Positions 32,818 through 45,406 of a stretch of 64,000 nucleotides of DNA are shown here, piece after piece; position 1 is the first letter of the stretch, and each line of letters begins with the position of its first letter. The stretch lies in the NCBI GenBank assembly GCA_039602395.1, contig JBCNJP010000008.1, positions 16,436,354 to 16,500,353 on the forward strand, in the 5' to 3' direction. The stretch is from Deinandra increscens subsp. villosa. Taxonomy: Eukaryota > Streptophyta > Magnoliopsida > Asterales > Asteraceae. The position numbers and the translations under genes were made by a program. Under the pieces are notes generated by a model. The model saw only the letters and a list, made by a program, of their open reading frames with translations. It searched no databases and had not been told where the DNA came from.

Positions 32818-34919
32818 TGTCACACCCCCAAATAACCACTAACGGAGTTTATACCGTTAAGGGGTGCGAGCAAACCAGGACCACAACCATTAGTTACAAA
32901 TACTAAACGAATCAGAGTAAGTCCCAATATATATCATAAAATAAAGTCTCAAAATACGCAGCGGAAAATATTGTCTTAGCACTAACCACGTGCTTTACAA
33001 AATCATTGTTTTAAATTCCCAGTTTGATTTAAACAAAAGTAAAATGTCTTCATGTGCCATGCCAACCCGCTCCGGATACTCCTCAGCGATCTACAAAAGT
33101 TTAAACCACGCAAGTGTCAACCTAACGGTTGGTGAGTTCACAGTGGGCTTGTCACGCAGTGGCCCGGTCACATAATCATATTTTGTCAACATATACTTAT
33201 GTAATATTTATTTTGGAAAAGCAATGCTCAGTGACATACATCAGTTTGTAAACATAATAGAATGATTTAGTAAAGTAATGTCCGTAACATACGTTATCGG
33301 GTATGTACTAGTTTTGTAAGAATTAAAGTGCTCAACCGATATCGCGGGTAGCTAATCCGTTGTTCCATGCACTAAGGAAGTTTGTACCAAAGCTGACTAT
33401 TAAGTATTGTAGTGGCATCGCCATCATCTATTTTGTTTTGCGGACATACGTCATCGCGGCTTTGCCTCCCCCGTGTCCTCTCGGGATCACGGTCAGATAG
33501 GCTGATATTGTACCTCCGTGCACCTCCAGTGTCACGAGGCGGAGTTTGTCAAACTCTAGTAGATCTACCCAACATCCCCTCGCTTTACAATTAATGGCAC
33601 AATTTAGTTGAGGACTTTTTCAGTTAATAGGCAATCCTTAGAAATCATGTGATATCATGTGGTTTAGACTTTAACCTACACTAGTCATATTAAAATGGTT
33701 TTACCGGATTCTCATGAATCTCAAAATAGTTTGTTTAAGTTCCACAAGTGTTTCCATAAAACACTTCAAGTTTATCAAAGAGGTGCATAGCACTCATAAG
33801 GTTTCAAGTTCATAAAGGAGGTGCATAGCACTCATAAGGTTGTCAGCATTGTTTTTCATTTAGTTATTCAGTGTGTCCCAAACGGGCTCACAGTAAACGG
33901 GTTAGTGACACTCACCTTTGGTTGCACTGCTACACTTGCTAAATAATCCAAGTATTTTTTGCTTAACGAAGACCTAAGAACACGTTTAGGTCTTAAGTAT
34001 TAGTTTTGTGTCTAATATTTAACTTACGTCACAATGGCCCATAACATAGCACGTTGGAACTATGACACGACATACCGACACACGACACCGATGGTTGATC
34101 ATAAACGGGGGTTCACATAACTCAGAATTCAAAGCATGTTTCATTATTGCATAATCATGTAAGTCATGGCATAACATTCAAATAAGTTGCACAAGTTTGG
34201 GTTTTGGTCCTGGCTCAGTTTCGCTACACAGTTTCGCTACAGTTTCGCTACGCAGTTTCGCTATGTGCATGGGCAGCACTTTCGCTAGGGAATACCCGAT
34301 GACACAGTTTCGCTAGCTAGTTTCGCCCGAAACTGATGACACAGTTTCGCTAGCATAGCTTCGCTTGAAACTGGTTTGAACTTTCGTTCAGGGACAAGGT
34401 CTATGGTTGTTTCGCTCGGTAGTTTCGTTACTTAGTTTCACCGGCGACACTATAGTTTCGCTACATAGTATCGCTGTATGAATATTCAAATAGTTTCGCT
34501 ATATAGTTTCGCCCAGAGAACACATAGTTTCGCTGGTTGCAGAAAACTCGATTTTAAGTCCAAAAATCAATCTAACAGCTTCCATACATTCATGCAATTC
34601 ATTATCTAGCATGCATAAACATTTACCAACATTAAACAGTAAGTTTTAACACATTAAACATGGATTTTCATCATCAAATCACCAAGAACACATTTTAAGC
34701 ATAAAATGACCTAACTAGCATAAATCTTCATTATGGCATAATTTTATACGTAAAGTTGCAGACTTTATGATAGATCTAGCATTCCTAAGCATCATACTAG
34801 AAGATCAAACAATTCCATGAAGGTTTGGTCATGCTTTTTAAGAAAACACATAGAAAATGCATAAAAATGGTTTTGGAGACTCACGGTTCGATCTAGGATC
34901 CGAAGGGGTGATGTCAAAA
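32818..34919 (+). repeat. Part of a long TGTCACACCC-type LTR, probably Gypsy
   Basis: Starts TGTCACACCCCC exactly where the env-position copy is interrupted and runs into the assembly gap, so its far end and target duplication are unseen. The start resembles that of the solo LTR at 47598. It shares a gcagcggaaa string with that LTR and carries a long array of AGTTTCGCTA-like units. No ORF of note. Confidence 0.6.
34215..34540 (+). repeat. Degenerate AGTTTCGCTA array
   Basis: About 18 copies of a 10-12 bp unit (cagtttcgctac, tagtttcgccc, atagtttcgctat), at first back to back and then spaced by 10-30 bases. It lies inside the long LTR. Confidence 0.85.
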
Positions 34920-35419
34920 NNNNNNNNNNNNNNNNNNNNNNNNNNNNNNNNNNNNNNNNNNNNNNNNNNNNNNNNNNNNNNNNNNNNNNNNNNNNNNNNN
35001 NNNNNNNNNNNNNNNNNNNNNNNNNNNNNNNNNNNNNNNNNNNNNNNNNNNNNNNNNNNNNNNNNNNNNNNNNNNNNNNNNNNNNNNNNNNNNNNNNNNN
35101 NNNNNNNNNNNNNNNNNNNNNNNNNNNNNNNNNNNNNNNNNNNNNNNNNNNNNNNNNNNNNNNNNNNNNNNNNNNNNNNNNNNNNNNNNNNNNNNNNNNN
35201 NNNNNNNNNNNNNNNNNNNNNNNNNNNNNNNNNNNNNNNNNNNNNNNNNNNNNNNNNNNNNNNNNNNNNNNNNNNNNNNNNNNNNNNNNNNNNNNNNNNN
35301 NNNNNNNNNNNNNNNNNNNNNNNNNNNNNNNNNNNNNNNNNNNNNNNNNNNNNNNNNNNNNNNNNNNNNNNNNNNNNNNNNNNNNNNNNNNNNNNNNNNN
35401 NNNNNNNNNNNNNNNNNNN
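34920..35419. other. Assembly gap of exactly 500 N
   Basis: A round-number gap. The sequence on each side belongs to different elements (a plus-strand long LTR on the left, a minus-strand copia LTR on the right), so the true gap length is unknown. Confidence 0.98.
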
Positions 35420-35620
35420 CTAACTGAACTCTCTCTAACACGGACTATTTATAGTCACTTAGTCAATAGGCATCGGATCACCTGCGGACCATCTGGTCCG
35501 CCCGGACCATCTGGTCCGGCGGTGCATATGGTACGGCCATATGACTAACTGACTCACACAGAAGCTCTTGTCTAGATACAATACACGAGACACACGCTAG
35601 CATAGGAATATGCTCTAACA
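35420..35620 (-). repeat. Minus-strand copia LTR fragment
   Basis: On the minus strand it starts TGTTAGAGCATAT at 35620, carries GGTCCG/GGTACG palindromes and a TATAAATAG box (plus strand about 35447-35455), and runs into the gap. It is related to, but distinct from, the H and C LTRs. It sits against ggttcggcgtacc, which belongs to the H spacer. Confidence 0.72.
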
Positions 35621-36336
35621 GGTTCGGCGTACCATATGGTACGCGGGACAAACCATTTTTCATATGAATAGGAATTTCTGGTTCGTGATACGCACAACCT
35701 GCGTACCAGCCATGAACCTTCATCGAAAAACCCTAAAATTTCCTCTCTGATTTTTGTTTGATTTCTCAAGATCTAACAAACCTCTGCTCAAGATTTTTAT
35801 TGAAACAGGTAGATTTGAGGATTGTGCATCTGCTGATGGTCTTGGATTGGGTTATGATGGTCTAATTCATGAGTTTTTTTTGAGATTAAAATCTCAGTTT
35901 TTTTCATTGAACCGAACGAGGGCTGGTTTAATGGGTTAACATTGGTCTCAATCAGTTTTAAACACATGTATAGAATCGGTTTTTAGTCTAGAACAAAACC
36001 CCGTCAAGTGATTTGGATTCAAAAACGATGTGGTGTGTCAAAATAAAAAATGTCTCTTCGGTTAACTGTTCTTCCGACGTACCATCTGGTACGTGGCGTA
36101 CCATTTGGTCCTTGACCTAAATATGGTCCGTATCTGGTCCGTTTGACCTTATGGTACATGGTCAACACTTTTGGTCCGCCGTACAAGATTTGGTCTGTAT
36201 GACCAAATTTGGTTCGTTGGAGAATTTTCAAAAAGTTAATCGTTTGAGCGTTTCAAATTGAATTAGAATCAGTTGTAAATGGTTTTGGCTCTATCTCATG
36301 ATTTTAATGTTTGTTCGTGTTTATGTTTTTTCAGAA
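35621..36336 (+). other. H spacer, copy 3 (3' part only)
   Basis: Matches 24545-25258. It contains the 5' UTR-like stretch, the candidate donor (AACAG|GTAGAT at 35809) and the acceptor (TTTTTTCAG, 36334), giving a candidate intron 35809-36334. The hairpin block lies upstream of the part retained and is not visible. Confidence 0.7.
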
Positions 36337-37183
36337 ATGGTGACTTTAAAATCAAATGATGAACACAATATCTGTGCCTATTTGAATGCACCTGCTCGAT
36401 GGAAGCCGCATTTTCTTGATATTTTTTAGTTCTTGGAAAGATCGAGAATTTTTTATGCTGCTACTCACGAGTGTACTCCATACAAGGATTTACTGTTGAT
36501 GTTCTGGAATACTGCACAAGTGGATTGTTCTGTGGAACCTTCGGTTATTCGTGCAAAAGTTCATCAAACTGATGTGATTGTTTCTGAAGAAAATGTTCGT
36601 AGGGTTTTGAGATTAAATGATCAAGTTGCTTTTCCAATGATATTTGATGAGATTGATTTGGTGGCATTGCTTCAAAGGATAAAGTACGTTGGATACTTGT
36701 ATGATTCTTGGCTTTTTAAGTCGAATCTAAGCCCTCCGTACAAATATTTGATGCACGTGGGTAAGCTTCAAGTTTATTAAAAGAGGAAAGGTCCAGAGAA
36801 TATACCTCCTCCTAGTAAACAATTGATTGGTCACTTGGCCAAACATGATTATATAGCTCCTACAAATGGTGCTGCCAGACATGATGACAGTTCAGATGAT
36901 GAGTTAGAGTATCATCATAGAGGTTATCCTGTTGAAGAGGATGAAAATGAGGAAGCAGATCAAGATCAACCAGTAAACCAAGATGCAAATCTTCAAGACC
37001 TTGTGCAGCAAGAAACTCAAGAGCATGTTGTTCAAGAGGCTGTAAATGAACCTGGAGCAGTGAATGTTCAGGATGATGATATGATTGATGATGCTGATGT
37101 TTCTGGGGATGATGCTAGTGAGAGTTCATCTGATACAGATTCAGATTCTGGTGATTATGTCACAATCTTGCATAATACCAGAT

Positions 37184-37820
37184 TGTTGGAACTTTTAATA
37201 AGTATGACTGACGCCATCAAATCTATTCTCGAATAATTCAGTTGAAGAATCCATTGTGATTTGATTCAGAGACGCGGGTTGTGATGCTCGAGGCTTGCAA
37301 GTTTGGACCGAAGACGTTTTCTTGAAAAGTCAACCGTTCGGGTCAACGGTCAACTTAAAAGTCAACAGAAGATCGGTTCGAGCGAGTCAAGCTTCATATT
37401 AATTAAATCATCTTTGATTTAATTAAAAATAATTATGTCATTTGTTTATTTGTATTTTCTCATTTGTATGTGTGTTAGCTATTAGTGGGCTAGTGAGCAC
37501 ATGGGCTCTCTATAAATAGGAAGGGATAGCTTCATTAGATAGAAGATGAATAATGGATGAATAATGAGTGATGTGAGCTATCATTTTCTAGAGTGAGAGA
37601 GTCACACATTGGGTTTGAGCTCAACCCAATGTGACCATGGATTTCCAATGACGAGTTTGTAATCATTCGGTTCGTTGTAATCATTCAGCAATAATCAATG
37701 AATCGTTTGATCTTTCATTTCTTGTTATAGATTATCTTTGATTCTCATCATCCCGTCTCCTTCTTCTCACCTTCGTTCTTGCTCAAGATCGGGATTCTTG
37801 ATGTGAAATCGGTCCTGACA
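37184..37820 (+). repeat. 5' LTR of element I
   Basis: 637 bp with a TATAAATAG box at 37511-37519. Followed by aa and the primer site TGGTATCAGAGC (37823-37834). Confidence 0.93.
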
Positions 37821-37834
37821 AATGGTATCAGAGC

Positions 37835-40195
37835 GGGTACCGATCAGATTCATCTCACCGTGAATCTGGTCACTCGAATCTGTGATTTTGAGCTTGAATG
37901 AGGTGCTGATTTGAAAAACCCACTTTGGAGACTTTTTCTACTTTTTCTTATTTTTGGAGCTGATTGATGATTTCTGGATGAATCTGATGATAGATTCTTT
38001 TTATTGGGTTCATTTAGATATGATTTCATGCTCCATATGTCATAATCAGTGAAGAAATACGAGATCTGAGGCTGAAAAACGAAACTGTTAGAGTTTTCCC
38101 GTTTTTGGGGTTTTGAAGTTTTTTTGAGCTTTGATTCTGAGTTTTTGGTGCTAAAATCAGTGTTTTTGGATGAAATAAAGTATGAATCTTGAAGGAAAAC
38201 GCATTCCGGATCCATTGGGAGCATCAGTTTTGTCTGAAACGCAACGGTTTGGGCAGATCTGGAGAAACACACAGTAGTGTGTGTTTCACGGTGTTCTTCA
38301 TTTTTATGAAGATTGCATTGGCGATCTCACTGCTGTTGAAGGTGTTCTTGGCGACCTGAGATGTCCTTGAAGATATACTTGGCGATCTCGAGTGTCGTTG
38401 AACTTTTTCTTGACGATTTCTGAGTTATTACTTGGCGACTTCGACAAAGTTATTGGCGATTTGGTGGTTGCCTTTGGCGACTTGGGTTTTCTTTGGCGAT
38501 CTCATGACCTTGGCGACCTCGTATAAGGCTTGGCGACCTCGAATGTCCTTGGCGATCTCGACCGAAGTTGACATCTGGGTTTTTGTTGAGATGTTTTTGT
38601 TCGTTCAGGATTGTAGGGTACGAGATTACGAGTTCAAAGACATAAAAATCGCGAACTTTCATCCAGTTTTCACCAAGATACGGTTCATTCACGTTTTTCC
38701 GGCGGATATGCGTTTTTCAGGCGAGGTTTCCGACCAGACTAGGGTTACGCAAGGTTGAAGACGAATTAAGGTGACTAGCTAGTGACGTGGCAGATCTCCA
38801 TTCGTTGCATGGGAATAAATTACTGCGTACTCTCTCTCCTATTGTCGGCTTACTAGGTCAACCCCTCATCGTTGTTGATTCCTGATTGGCGCAGAGAATT
38901 GGCACGTGGGCCCCATCTGCTCATATATCCGTTTGAGCCTTCACGTTGTTGACAATGGATTGGCTGAGAAACATTGGTGGGACCAGTGCTAGAATAAACA
39001 ACCGTTGGAGAATGATAGGTTGTCAGCCTCTCATTGGCTGGGACCAACTCACGCGGATTCAACGATTCCTATCCATTAGATCCCATTTAATCTGGACGGC
39101 AGATATTCACTTGTGCTTTCTTTGGCACATCCTGATTGGCCAGCCACCTTTACACACGGATCAACTATCCAAATCGTTAGATTTAAATTTCCTGGACCGT
39201 ACGATCTGCTTTGAAGAATAAATCTGATTGGTGGATGGACTTGGACAAGGATCATGGAATTTTTTTTAGATTTAATTTCCACTAATTAATTTTTCTGCAT
39301 TATTTCGTTAAATACGGGGTATTTCTCATCAGTCTTTTACGAGACTAACGGGATAACGTCGCAACGGATTTGTGAAAATATTTTAGTGGTCATGGATTTA
39401 TTCCGACATATTTCGACCAAGGTTCAAGTTTTTGGTGACGTTAAGGCCACGTTAGCTAACGACCACTAACGGACTGGTTTCGCTTGTCGGTTAAGTCTGC
39501 AACTGTTTCGTTATGTCTCACTTCAAGTTGTTTAGCTGATGCAGCGCTGATGTCATCTAACCGAATTAACTGGAATCTCAGTTAAATATTGGAATATTCC
39601 GTTAAATCTCTAACGGAAGGCCGTTACTTGAATAAAATTGACGGTTTTCTCAGATTCATTCCAAATTGCACCGTTTGACTCAGATATCTTCACGAAATAT
39701 TTTTCCGAGCTCGATATTCTTCACCCAAAATTATGAAGACTCCGGTTATGAATAAATTTTGCGTTTACGCTCGAGATCTCAGTTTTTCACCGATTTGACA
39801 CTTTATTTTTGCATCCAACCTAGTCACGTGGAACAAGTTCAATATTTATGGATCATTCACAACTGTCAGTATCCGGCTTCTGGTTTTTCACAAGATTATC
39901 CGATTTCAGGATTTTAGTACCGTTTTCTCTACGGAACATTTTCAGTGATTGATTGGTTTATCTGATTCGGTTTGTTCCGAATTTGACTCCAATGTTCAGC
40001 ATTCTTAGTATTGTACCCGACCGTGTGAACCGAGTGAACTGCAGCACTTGGATCTCAACTGGAGCAACAAGAACAGAAGATGCTTATTCAAAGGGGGAAT
40101 CTTTACAACAGAAAGATTCAGGTTTATCAGTTATTCTTCGAAGATGTACGACAGAGCGGTTCTTCACCAGTATGACAGATTTGAAAGCGTCAGTC
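37835..40195 (+). other. Interior of element I
   Basis: Non-coding as far as I can see. It contains an 11-unit array around GGCGATCTCG/GGCGACCTCG at 38319-38562, then unique-looking sequence. A 108-codon frame at 38432-38758 overlaps the array and has no recognisable domain. Confidence 0.7.
38319..38562 (+). repeat. GGCGAYCTCG repeat array in element I
   Basis: Eleven copies (one degenerate) of tTGGCGA(T/C)CTCG at spacings of about 15-35 bases, in the leader about 500 bases after the primer site. Confidence 0.85.
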
Positions 40196-40205
40196 AAGGG
40201 GGAAT
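40196..40205 (+). other. Polypurine tract of element I
   Basis: The purine run aaggggGaat directly before the TG of the 3' LTR. Confidence 0.8.
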
Positions 40206-40843
40206 TGTTGGAACTTTTAATAAGTATGACTGACGCCATCAAATCTACTCTCGAATAATTCGGTTGAAGAATCCATTGTGATTTGATTCAGAGACGCGGG
40301 TTGTGATGCTCGAGGCTTGCAAGTTTGGACCGAAGACGTTTTCTTGAAAAGTCAACCGTTCGGGTCAACGGTCAACTTAAAAGTCAACAGAAGATCGGTT
40401 CGAGCGAGTCAAGCTTCATATTAATTAAATTATCTTTGATTTAATTAAAAATAATTATGTCATTTGTTTATTTGTATTTGCTCATTTGTATGTGTGTTAG
40501 CTAGTTAGTGGGCTAGTGAGCACATGGGCTCTCTATAAATAGGAAGGGATAGCTTCATTAGATAGAAGATGAATAATGGATGAATAATGAGTGATGTGAG
40601 CTATCATTTTCTAGAGTGAGAGAGTCACACATTGGGTTTGAGCTCAACCCAATGTGACCATGGATTTCCAATAACGAGTTTGTAATCATTCGGTTCGTTG
40701 TAATCATTCAGCAATAATCAATGAATCGTTTGATCTTTCATTTCTTGTTATAGATTATCTTTGATTCTCATCATCCCGTCTCCTTCGTCTCACCTTCGTT
40801 CTTGCTCAAGATCGGGATTCTTGATGTGAAATCGGTCCTGACA
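40206..40843 (+). repeat. 3' LTR of element I
   Basis: 638 bp, near-identical to 37184-37820, with its TATA box at 40534-40542. Followed by the target duplication cagat. Confidence 0.93.
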
Positions 40844-42862
40844 CAGATGAATTCAAGTAAAGAAGGGTTCTAGACAATATATTGATTACTTGAAGTCAAA
40901 GAATCTGGATACTTCAAAGTATGAGAATAGAACCAAATAGGCTGAGGATAAAGATGATGATCCGTCTTACACTCCTGCTTTGTAGGAGCCTGTTAGAAAG
41001 ACAAAGACTGCTGATAAAGGGAAAGCTCCAATGGTGTCCAAGGGCAAGCATGTTAAACACATGGCTCAGAGAAATATGACAGTGAAAAAGGGCTCGTTCC
41101 TTGCTGATGCTCAGAAAGCAGGTCTTAGTCCACCGAGTAAGAAGCAAAAAGTGTCTAATCAGTCTTCAATTCCAGAACAACCAACCACAAAATCTGAAAA
41201 TGTTCAAAGCTCAGTTAATCCACCGGTTAGAAAGCTTGTTAGTCGAAAGCCTTCTACAACTACTTCTTCTACAACTTCTACCATTTCTGCTACTGATTTG
41301 AAGCTGGCGTTACATCAATCCAGACTTGATGAGTTAGAATCGACTAATCGTCAGCAAGCTGATGAAATCAAAGGCTTAAAGAATCTGGTAAAGGAGTTGG
41401 TCTCTAGAGATCAGACAAAAGATCGGGAGATTGCTAAATTGCAACAACTTTCTCTCTCTCTGGGTGAGTAGTTAAATATTTTTCTCAAATCCTTACCTGC
41501 TCAGGGGGAGAGAAGACCAAATCCTGAGGAAAGTTGTAGAGAAAATGATGATTAGTTGAAATATTTGAATGAAGATCATGACCCGGAAGGAGGAGTTGGT
41601 GGTGATGGTTCTGGTGCTGGTGCAGCTGGAACATTTTTTGCTGCAGCCGGAACATCTACTACAACTCAGGGGGAGTCGTCTGAGAAAGAAATTTATGATG
41701 TAACTCCGATTTCCAGGGTTGAGTTGGGAGAAGGAGTATTTATTAATCCGTATTCAAAAGAGCAACTGGCTGCTATTTTTGCATTGAATGTGGATGATGT
41801 TGATAAAGTTCCATTTGCTGATCCGTACAAAGAAGAAAATTCTGATGTTGATAAGGATTTTGAAGAGGAACATGTAGAAGTGGAAGATATGACTACTGAA
41901 GAATATCCAGATGATCCTAAGGTTTATGAAAATTTTTCTGATAATGATCAGTCTGGATGTTTTAATTTCTTTGGCAAAGAAGATGAAGAAAAAGTGGATG
42001 AAGAGTTAAAGAAGAAAGAGTCTGAAACACAATCTGAGCAACCAGAATCAAATGAGCCTGAAAAGTTATCAGAAGAACAAGAAAAGAAAATATTATTTGA
42101 TGCCAGGTTGAAAGAAGAGAGAGCCAAGAAACTGCCGGTAGTGAAACCAACAAAGGTTGTTGATCAGAAGAAATATGTTGACAGAAAAGGCGGAGAAGCT
42201 ACTGGTGGTATAATCAGTTGGATGTATGACTCAGAACTCAAGTGCTATGCAATTAAGAAAGAATTTGGAGTTATGTATTTGAAGCATGCTACAAGGTTTA
42301 GTACTTTGCCGGTATGTGATGTTCAGGATCTATCAAGAAAGCCATTTTTGAATCATGGAAGTAATGTATTGGCTGAGGTCTTCAAAAACAAATTGATAGA
42401 AGAATGTCAGGGCAAATTTAGATTTTTAACTCCACAAAGACCGAAGTATTCTGAACATTCAACTGATATTCATCCAATCATTGGAAAACCGGTTGTGTAC
42501 TTAAAGTACAAAAAGCCGGTTCAGATGAAGAAAATTCCATTGAAGAAGCTCGAACAAGATTTTATCAAAACGTTAAGATGGTGGTATTATGATGAAAATA
42601 CTAGAGAAGCGGTGGTGGTGGTTAAAGAGCAGAATAAGGTGATCTGGCTTTATGATCCAATGTGGTTGATTACTTTGTCAAAAGATGATATAAACAAGCT
42701 CTATCACAACAATATTTTGTATAAGGCTGAACATGCTGAGCAAGCCTTGCAGTTTCAACGTGTGATTAGAGTGTGTTTTGCATTTGGAATTCACGCAGGA
42801 AATAACCGAACATAGCATTTGAAGAAGACTTAGACAAAAACTTCTGAAGACTAGCACAAGAC

Positions 42863-42873
42863 AAGGGGGAGTT
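42863..42873 (+). other. Polypurine tract of element H
   Basis: The sequence aagggggagtt immediately precedes the TG of the H 3' LTR. Confidence 0.85.
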
Positions 42874-43228
42874 TGTTAGAGCATGTTTTGATGTCTAGTG
42901 CTAGGTCTAGGTGTTTTGTCTTTGTAATTAATAGTTTTGTATAAACTGGTCTCAGCGTACCAGTGGCGGACCAGATGGTACGGACGAACCATCTGGTACG
43001 TTGGTTAGTTGGTATGCTGGACAGTTTGGTATAAATAGTTTAGTTCGTTTAGAGAGAGTAGAAATTGTGAGAGTTATTGCTTAACTGTGTGTTTTTCTAG
43101 TGTATTCTCTCTGTAATCTCTCTCTTGTAAACGAGCTTGAAGAATCAATTGAAGAATCATTTATTTACTCGTTGTGTACCGAATCCGATTACAATCATGT
43201 CTTAGCAAGATCATATACGTGTTTTACA
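42874..43228 (+). repeat. 3' LTR of element H
   Basis: About 355 bp, from TGTTAGAGCATG to GTTTTACA. TATAAATAG lies at 43030-43038. Upstream of it are palindromic GGTACG/GGTCCG motifs (42955-43015). Homologous to the C LTRs on the opposite strand. The downstream flank is minus-strand copia F. Confidence 0.88.
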
Positions 43229-45406
43229 CATATCCTCCATAGAATTCTTGAACATTTTGGAGCACAGACATGTCCCCTGTCATATGCCTGGAACAACCAT
43301 TGTCAACCTACCAAAAGTTGTTAACAGTCCTCCGTGGATATTCCTGCATTAAAAGGAGATTATTTAGAGATTGGTACCCAGGCCATAACAGGTATGGGTT
43401 TCTTCATGTAAGAGCTACATGAATTAGTGTTTGGTTTTTCTTGGACAGGCTTTGGTTTGTAGACTTGCTGCACAGTCCTGGTGGGATTCTTTGTTTTTGC
43501 CATGTTTTTAGGACGAGATGGTGTGTTTGACTTAGATGTTTCAACAAAAATGTTATTAGACTGGTTAGTTCGTTTGTTGTAAACACTTAGTTGTTTATAG
43601 TTTCGATTCAGCACCTTGGGAATATTCCAAAGTCACTTTACTCTTTTCTTGAAAACCCTTTTTAGATTTGGAATGTTTTAAATTAGGTGACTTCTGTTGA
43701 TGGGGTCTCATCATCACAGTCGGTTTTGATGACATTTGAACAATAGGAGTATGTGCCTGTAGATTTGAACTTTTGGACTGTTGCTATTTCTTAAGATAAT
43801 AAGGCTGATATGTTCTATTCAAACAATTTCTGGCAATATGACTAGGTTTGCAACAGTTGTGACATGATTTTTTCTTTGGATAAGCGGGAGGCTAGGAAAA
43901 TTGTCGCCCAGTGGATTGCTATTTTGGTTTAGCAGCATGCTTGTGAATCCAATATGTTTTGCCGTCAGGACGAGTGGACAAAACATACTCCCGCTTTATT
44001 GGCACATATTGGTCATAAGCATCAGGATAGGGAACGAAGTCTTGGGGTTTAACTCCATTTCCTTTTTCACATTCACAACATTATCAGAATTACCAAACAC
44101 AAACATTCCAGGGGTTGGGAAACCAGCAACCTGTGGTCCCTTTCCCCGTTTCACAGATTTCACAAAATTATCAGCTTTACCCACTAAAAACACACCAAAA
44201 GATATTTGTTCACCAAATACATTAGACCCATAATTTTTTTTTGTCACAGCCTTTGAAACATCCAAAGCAAACTTAGGAAATTCAACACGCTCAGTTTTAG
44301 ACTCATTCAAAATACTAGAATTATGAATCTTATTATAAGCTACACATTCATTGTCCTACTGTGAAACATCCTCAATGATTACTTTATCTGCACATGAAAC
44401 AACTTTATTAGTGTGAGTAGGAGAAGCAGAAATTTTATAGGACATGTGGCAAGTTTACTTTCTATTTACATGCTTTCCTTTTTACCATACGTAGCTGTTT
44501 TTTCAACAGTAGCCAATTTTTCTTTCTGCTCAGCAGTGAGAGGCAGAGAGATCATGTCACACATTAAAGGGGGGGGGGGGGGCAGTGTGAGTGGATGTTT
44601 CAACATTTGCCTCAAAGTAAAGTCCTAATCCTGATTGAGCTTTCACATGTTTAATCCTTTCATTAGAGTTATAAGAATGTTGATTGGCCTTCATGATCTT
44701 TTGATGAATTGTCTGATGTTTATCTCAGATAGATTGGGCAGTGCTAGGTTTACTTCTAAGTTCTAGAACTTCTTTACTTAACTCCTATACCGTAGTTTAA
44801 GATTTTTTATAAAAACACGTGTAATCACTTAGTTGATGTTCAACATATGTCAGATCCAGTTTGGCTGCTTCATATTTTTCTCTAGAAATTCTAGTGTGAT
44901 CCTGACATTCTCTAACTTCAGGTTCAGTTCTCACGATTTAAGCATTCATAAGTAAATTTAGATTTCCACTCTTTAATTAAAGACTGACATATGGGATTTG
45001 AGTATACCTAACTGTTGTTTGAAGACCCAGTGGTACTTGGCTGTATAGTAGCCATGAGTGCATGATGTGCATGATCTTGTGAGTCATTTTCAGCTTCCTC
45101 CTCAGTAAGCAGAGCAATGTGAGCATGACTCATACATTGTTCAGCAATTTGGTCAGACAAGTCATAGCCAGCAGATTGTTGTATCACCAGTGCTTTGTTG
45201 TTGTCGACACTTACCTTCTTCTCAACAAACCCCTTTATTTCTTTTTCAACTTTTGGTTTGCTGCATTCCTGAACATAATGACCATACTCATTGCAATTGT
45301 AGCATCTTAGATTTTCCTTATTGAATGCAATCTTTGCTCTCTTTCCACCACTCCAGTCTTTTCGCCCAGTATTTGCCATAAATTGCTTAGCACACAAAGC
45401 TGACAT
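43229..45406 (-). pseudogene. gag: Copia element F: gag C-terminal half and start of protease
   Basis: Read from 45406 leftwards: gag continues from the fragment at 54991-55394, with a CCHC knuckle (CYNCNEYGHYVQEC), a long linker, a second knuckle (CHNCCKPSHIARNC, near 43840), and a gag end reading MAWVPISK at 43360. Next comes the start of pol with the protease motif DNGCSRHMTGD, in which the catalytic DSG has become DNG. The reading ends at 43229 where the H LTR lies. Several frameshifts and stops are present, and a 14-G run occurs at about 44569. It is a Sirevirus-type gag related to those of E and G. Confidence 0.78.

Larger units (their letters stand above)
37184..40843 (+). mobile_element. 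Element I: complete non-autonomous LTR retrotransposon
   Basis: Two 637-638 bp LTRs (TGTTGGAAC...CCTGACA), a primer site for tRNA-iMet, a polypurine tract, and a perfect 5-bp target duplication cagat (37179-37183 and 40844-40848). The 2.4-kb interior shows no gag or pol motif, so it must be moved by another element's proteins (LARD/TRIM-like). The LTRs differ by about six substitutions and one small indel, so it is young. Superfamily cannot be assigned without coding sequence. Confidence 0.93.
36337..42815 (+). pseudogene. Env-position ORF of element H, copy 3, split by element I
   Basis: The only copy that reaches its natural C-terminus. It starts at 36337 with the shared TAG at 36427, then carries an internal deletion of about 255 bases after LMHV, a TAA at 36778, and an extra segment (DYIAPTNGAARHDDSSDD) missing from copies 1 and 2. 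Element I interrupts it at 37184-40843. Beyond that, stops occur at 40849, about 40938, about 40983, 41469 and about 41553, followed by an open stretch of 419 codons to 42815. The true C-terminal part (DFIKTLRWWYYDENTREAVV; WLYDPMWLITLSKDDIN) is folded-looking and Trp/Tyr-rich, with no evident membrane anchor. Confidence 0.75.
21926..43228 (+). mobile_element. Element H: 5'-truncated Sirevirus with triplicated 3' region
   Basis: Begins abruptly within RT next to the LINE; its 5' LTR, gag, protease and integrase are missing. It then contains the RT/RNase H end, a spacer and an env-position ORF. The RNase H tail-spacer-ORF block follows again as a tandem unit (offset 4977 bp), and spacer-ORF once more before the polypurine tract and 3' LTR. 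Copy 2 is cut by a long LTR at 32818, the start of copy 3 adjoins a minus-strand LTR and a 500-N gap, and copy 3 is cut by element I. Only the third copy is joined to the authentic 3' end. Confidence 0.82.

Noticed and set aside
34857..35441. Long ORFs across the N gap on both strands
   Set aside because: They are products of translating N; no real sequence supports them.
38432..38758. 108-codon ORF in element I as a possible gag
   Set aside because: It overlaps the GGCGAYCTCG array and has no knuckle or gag motif.
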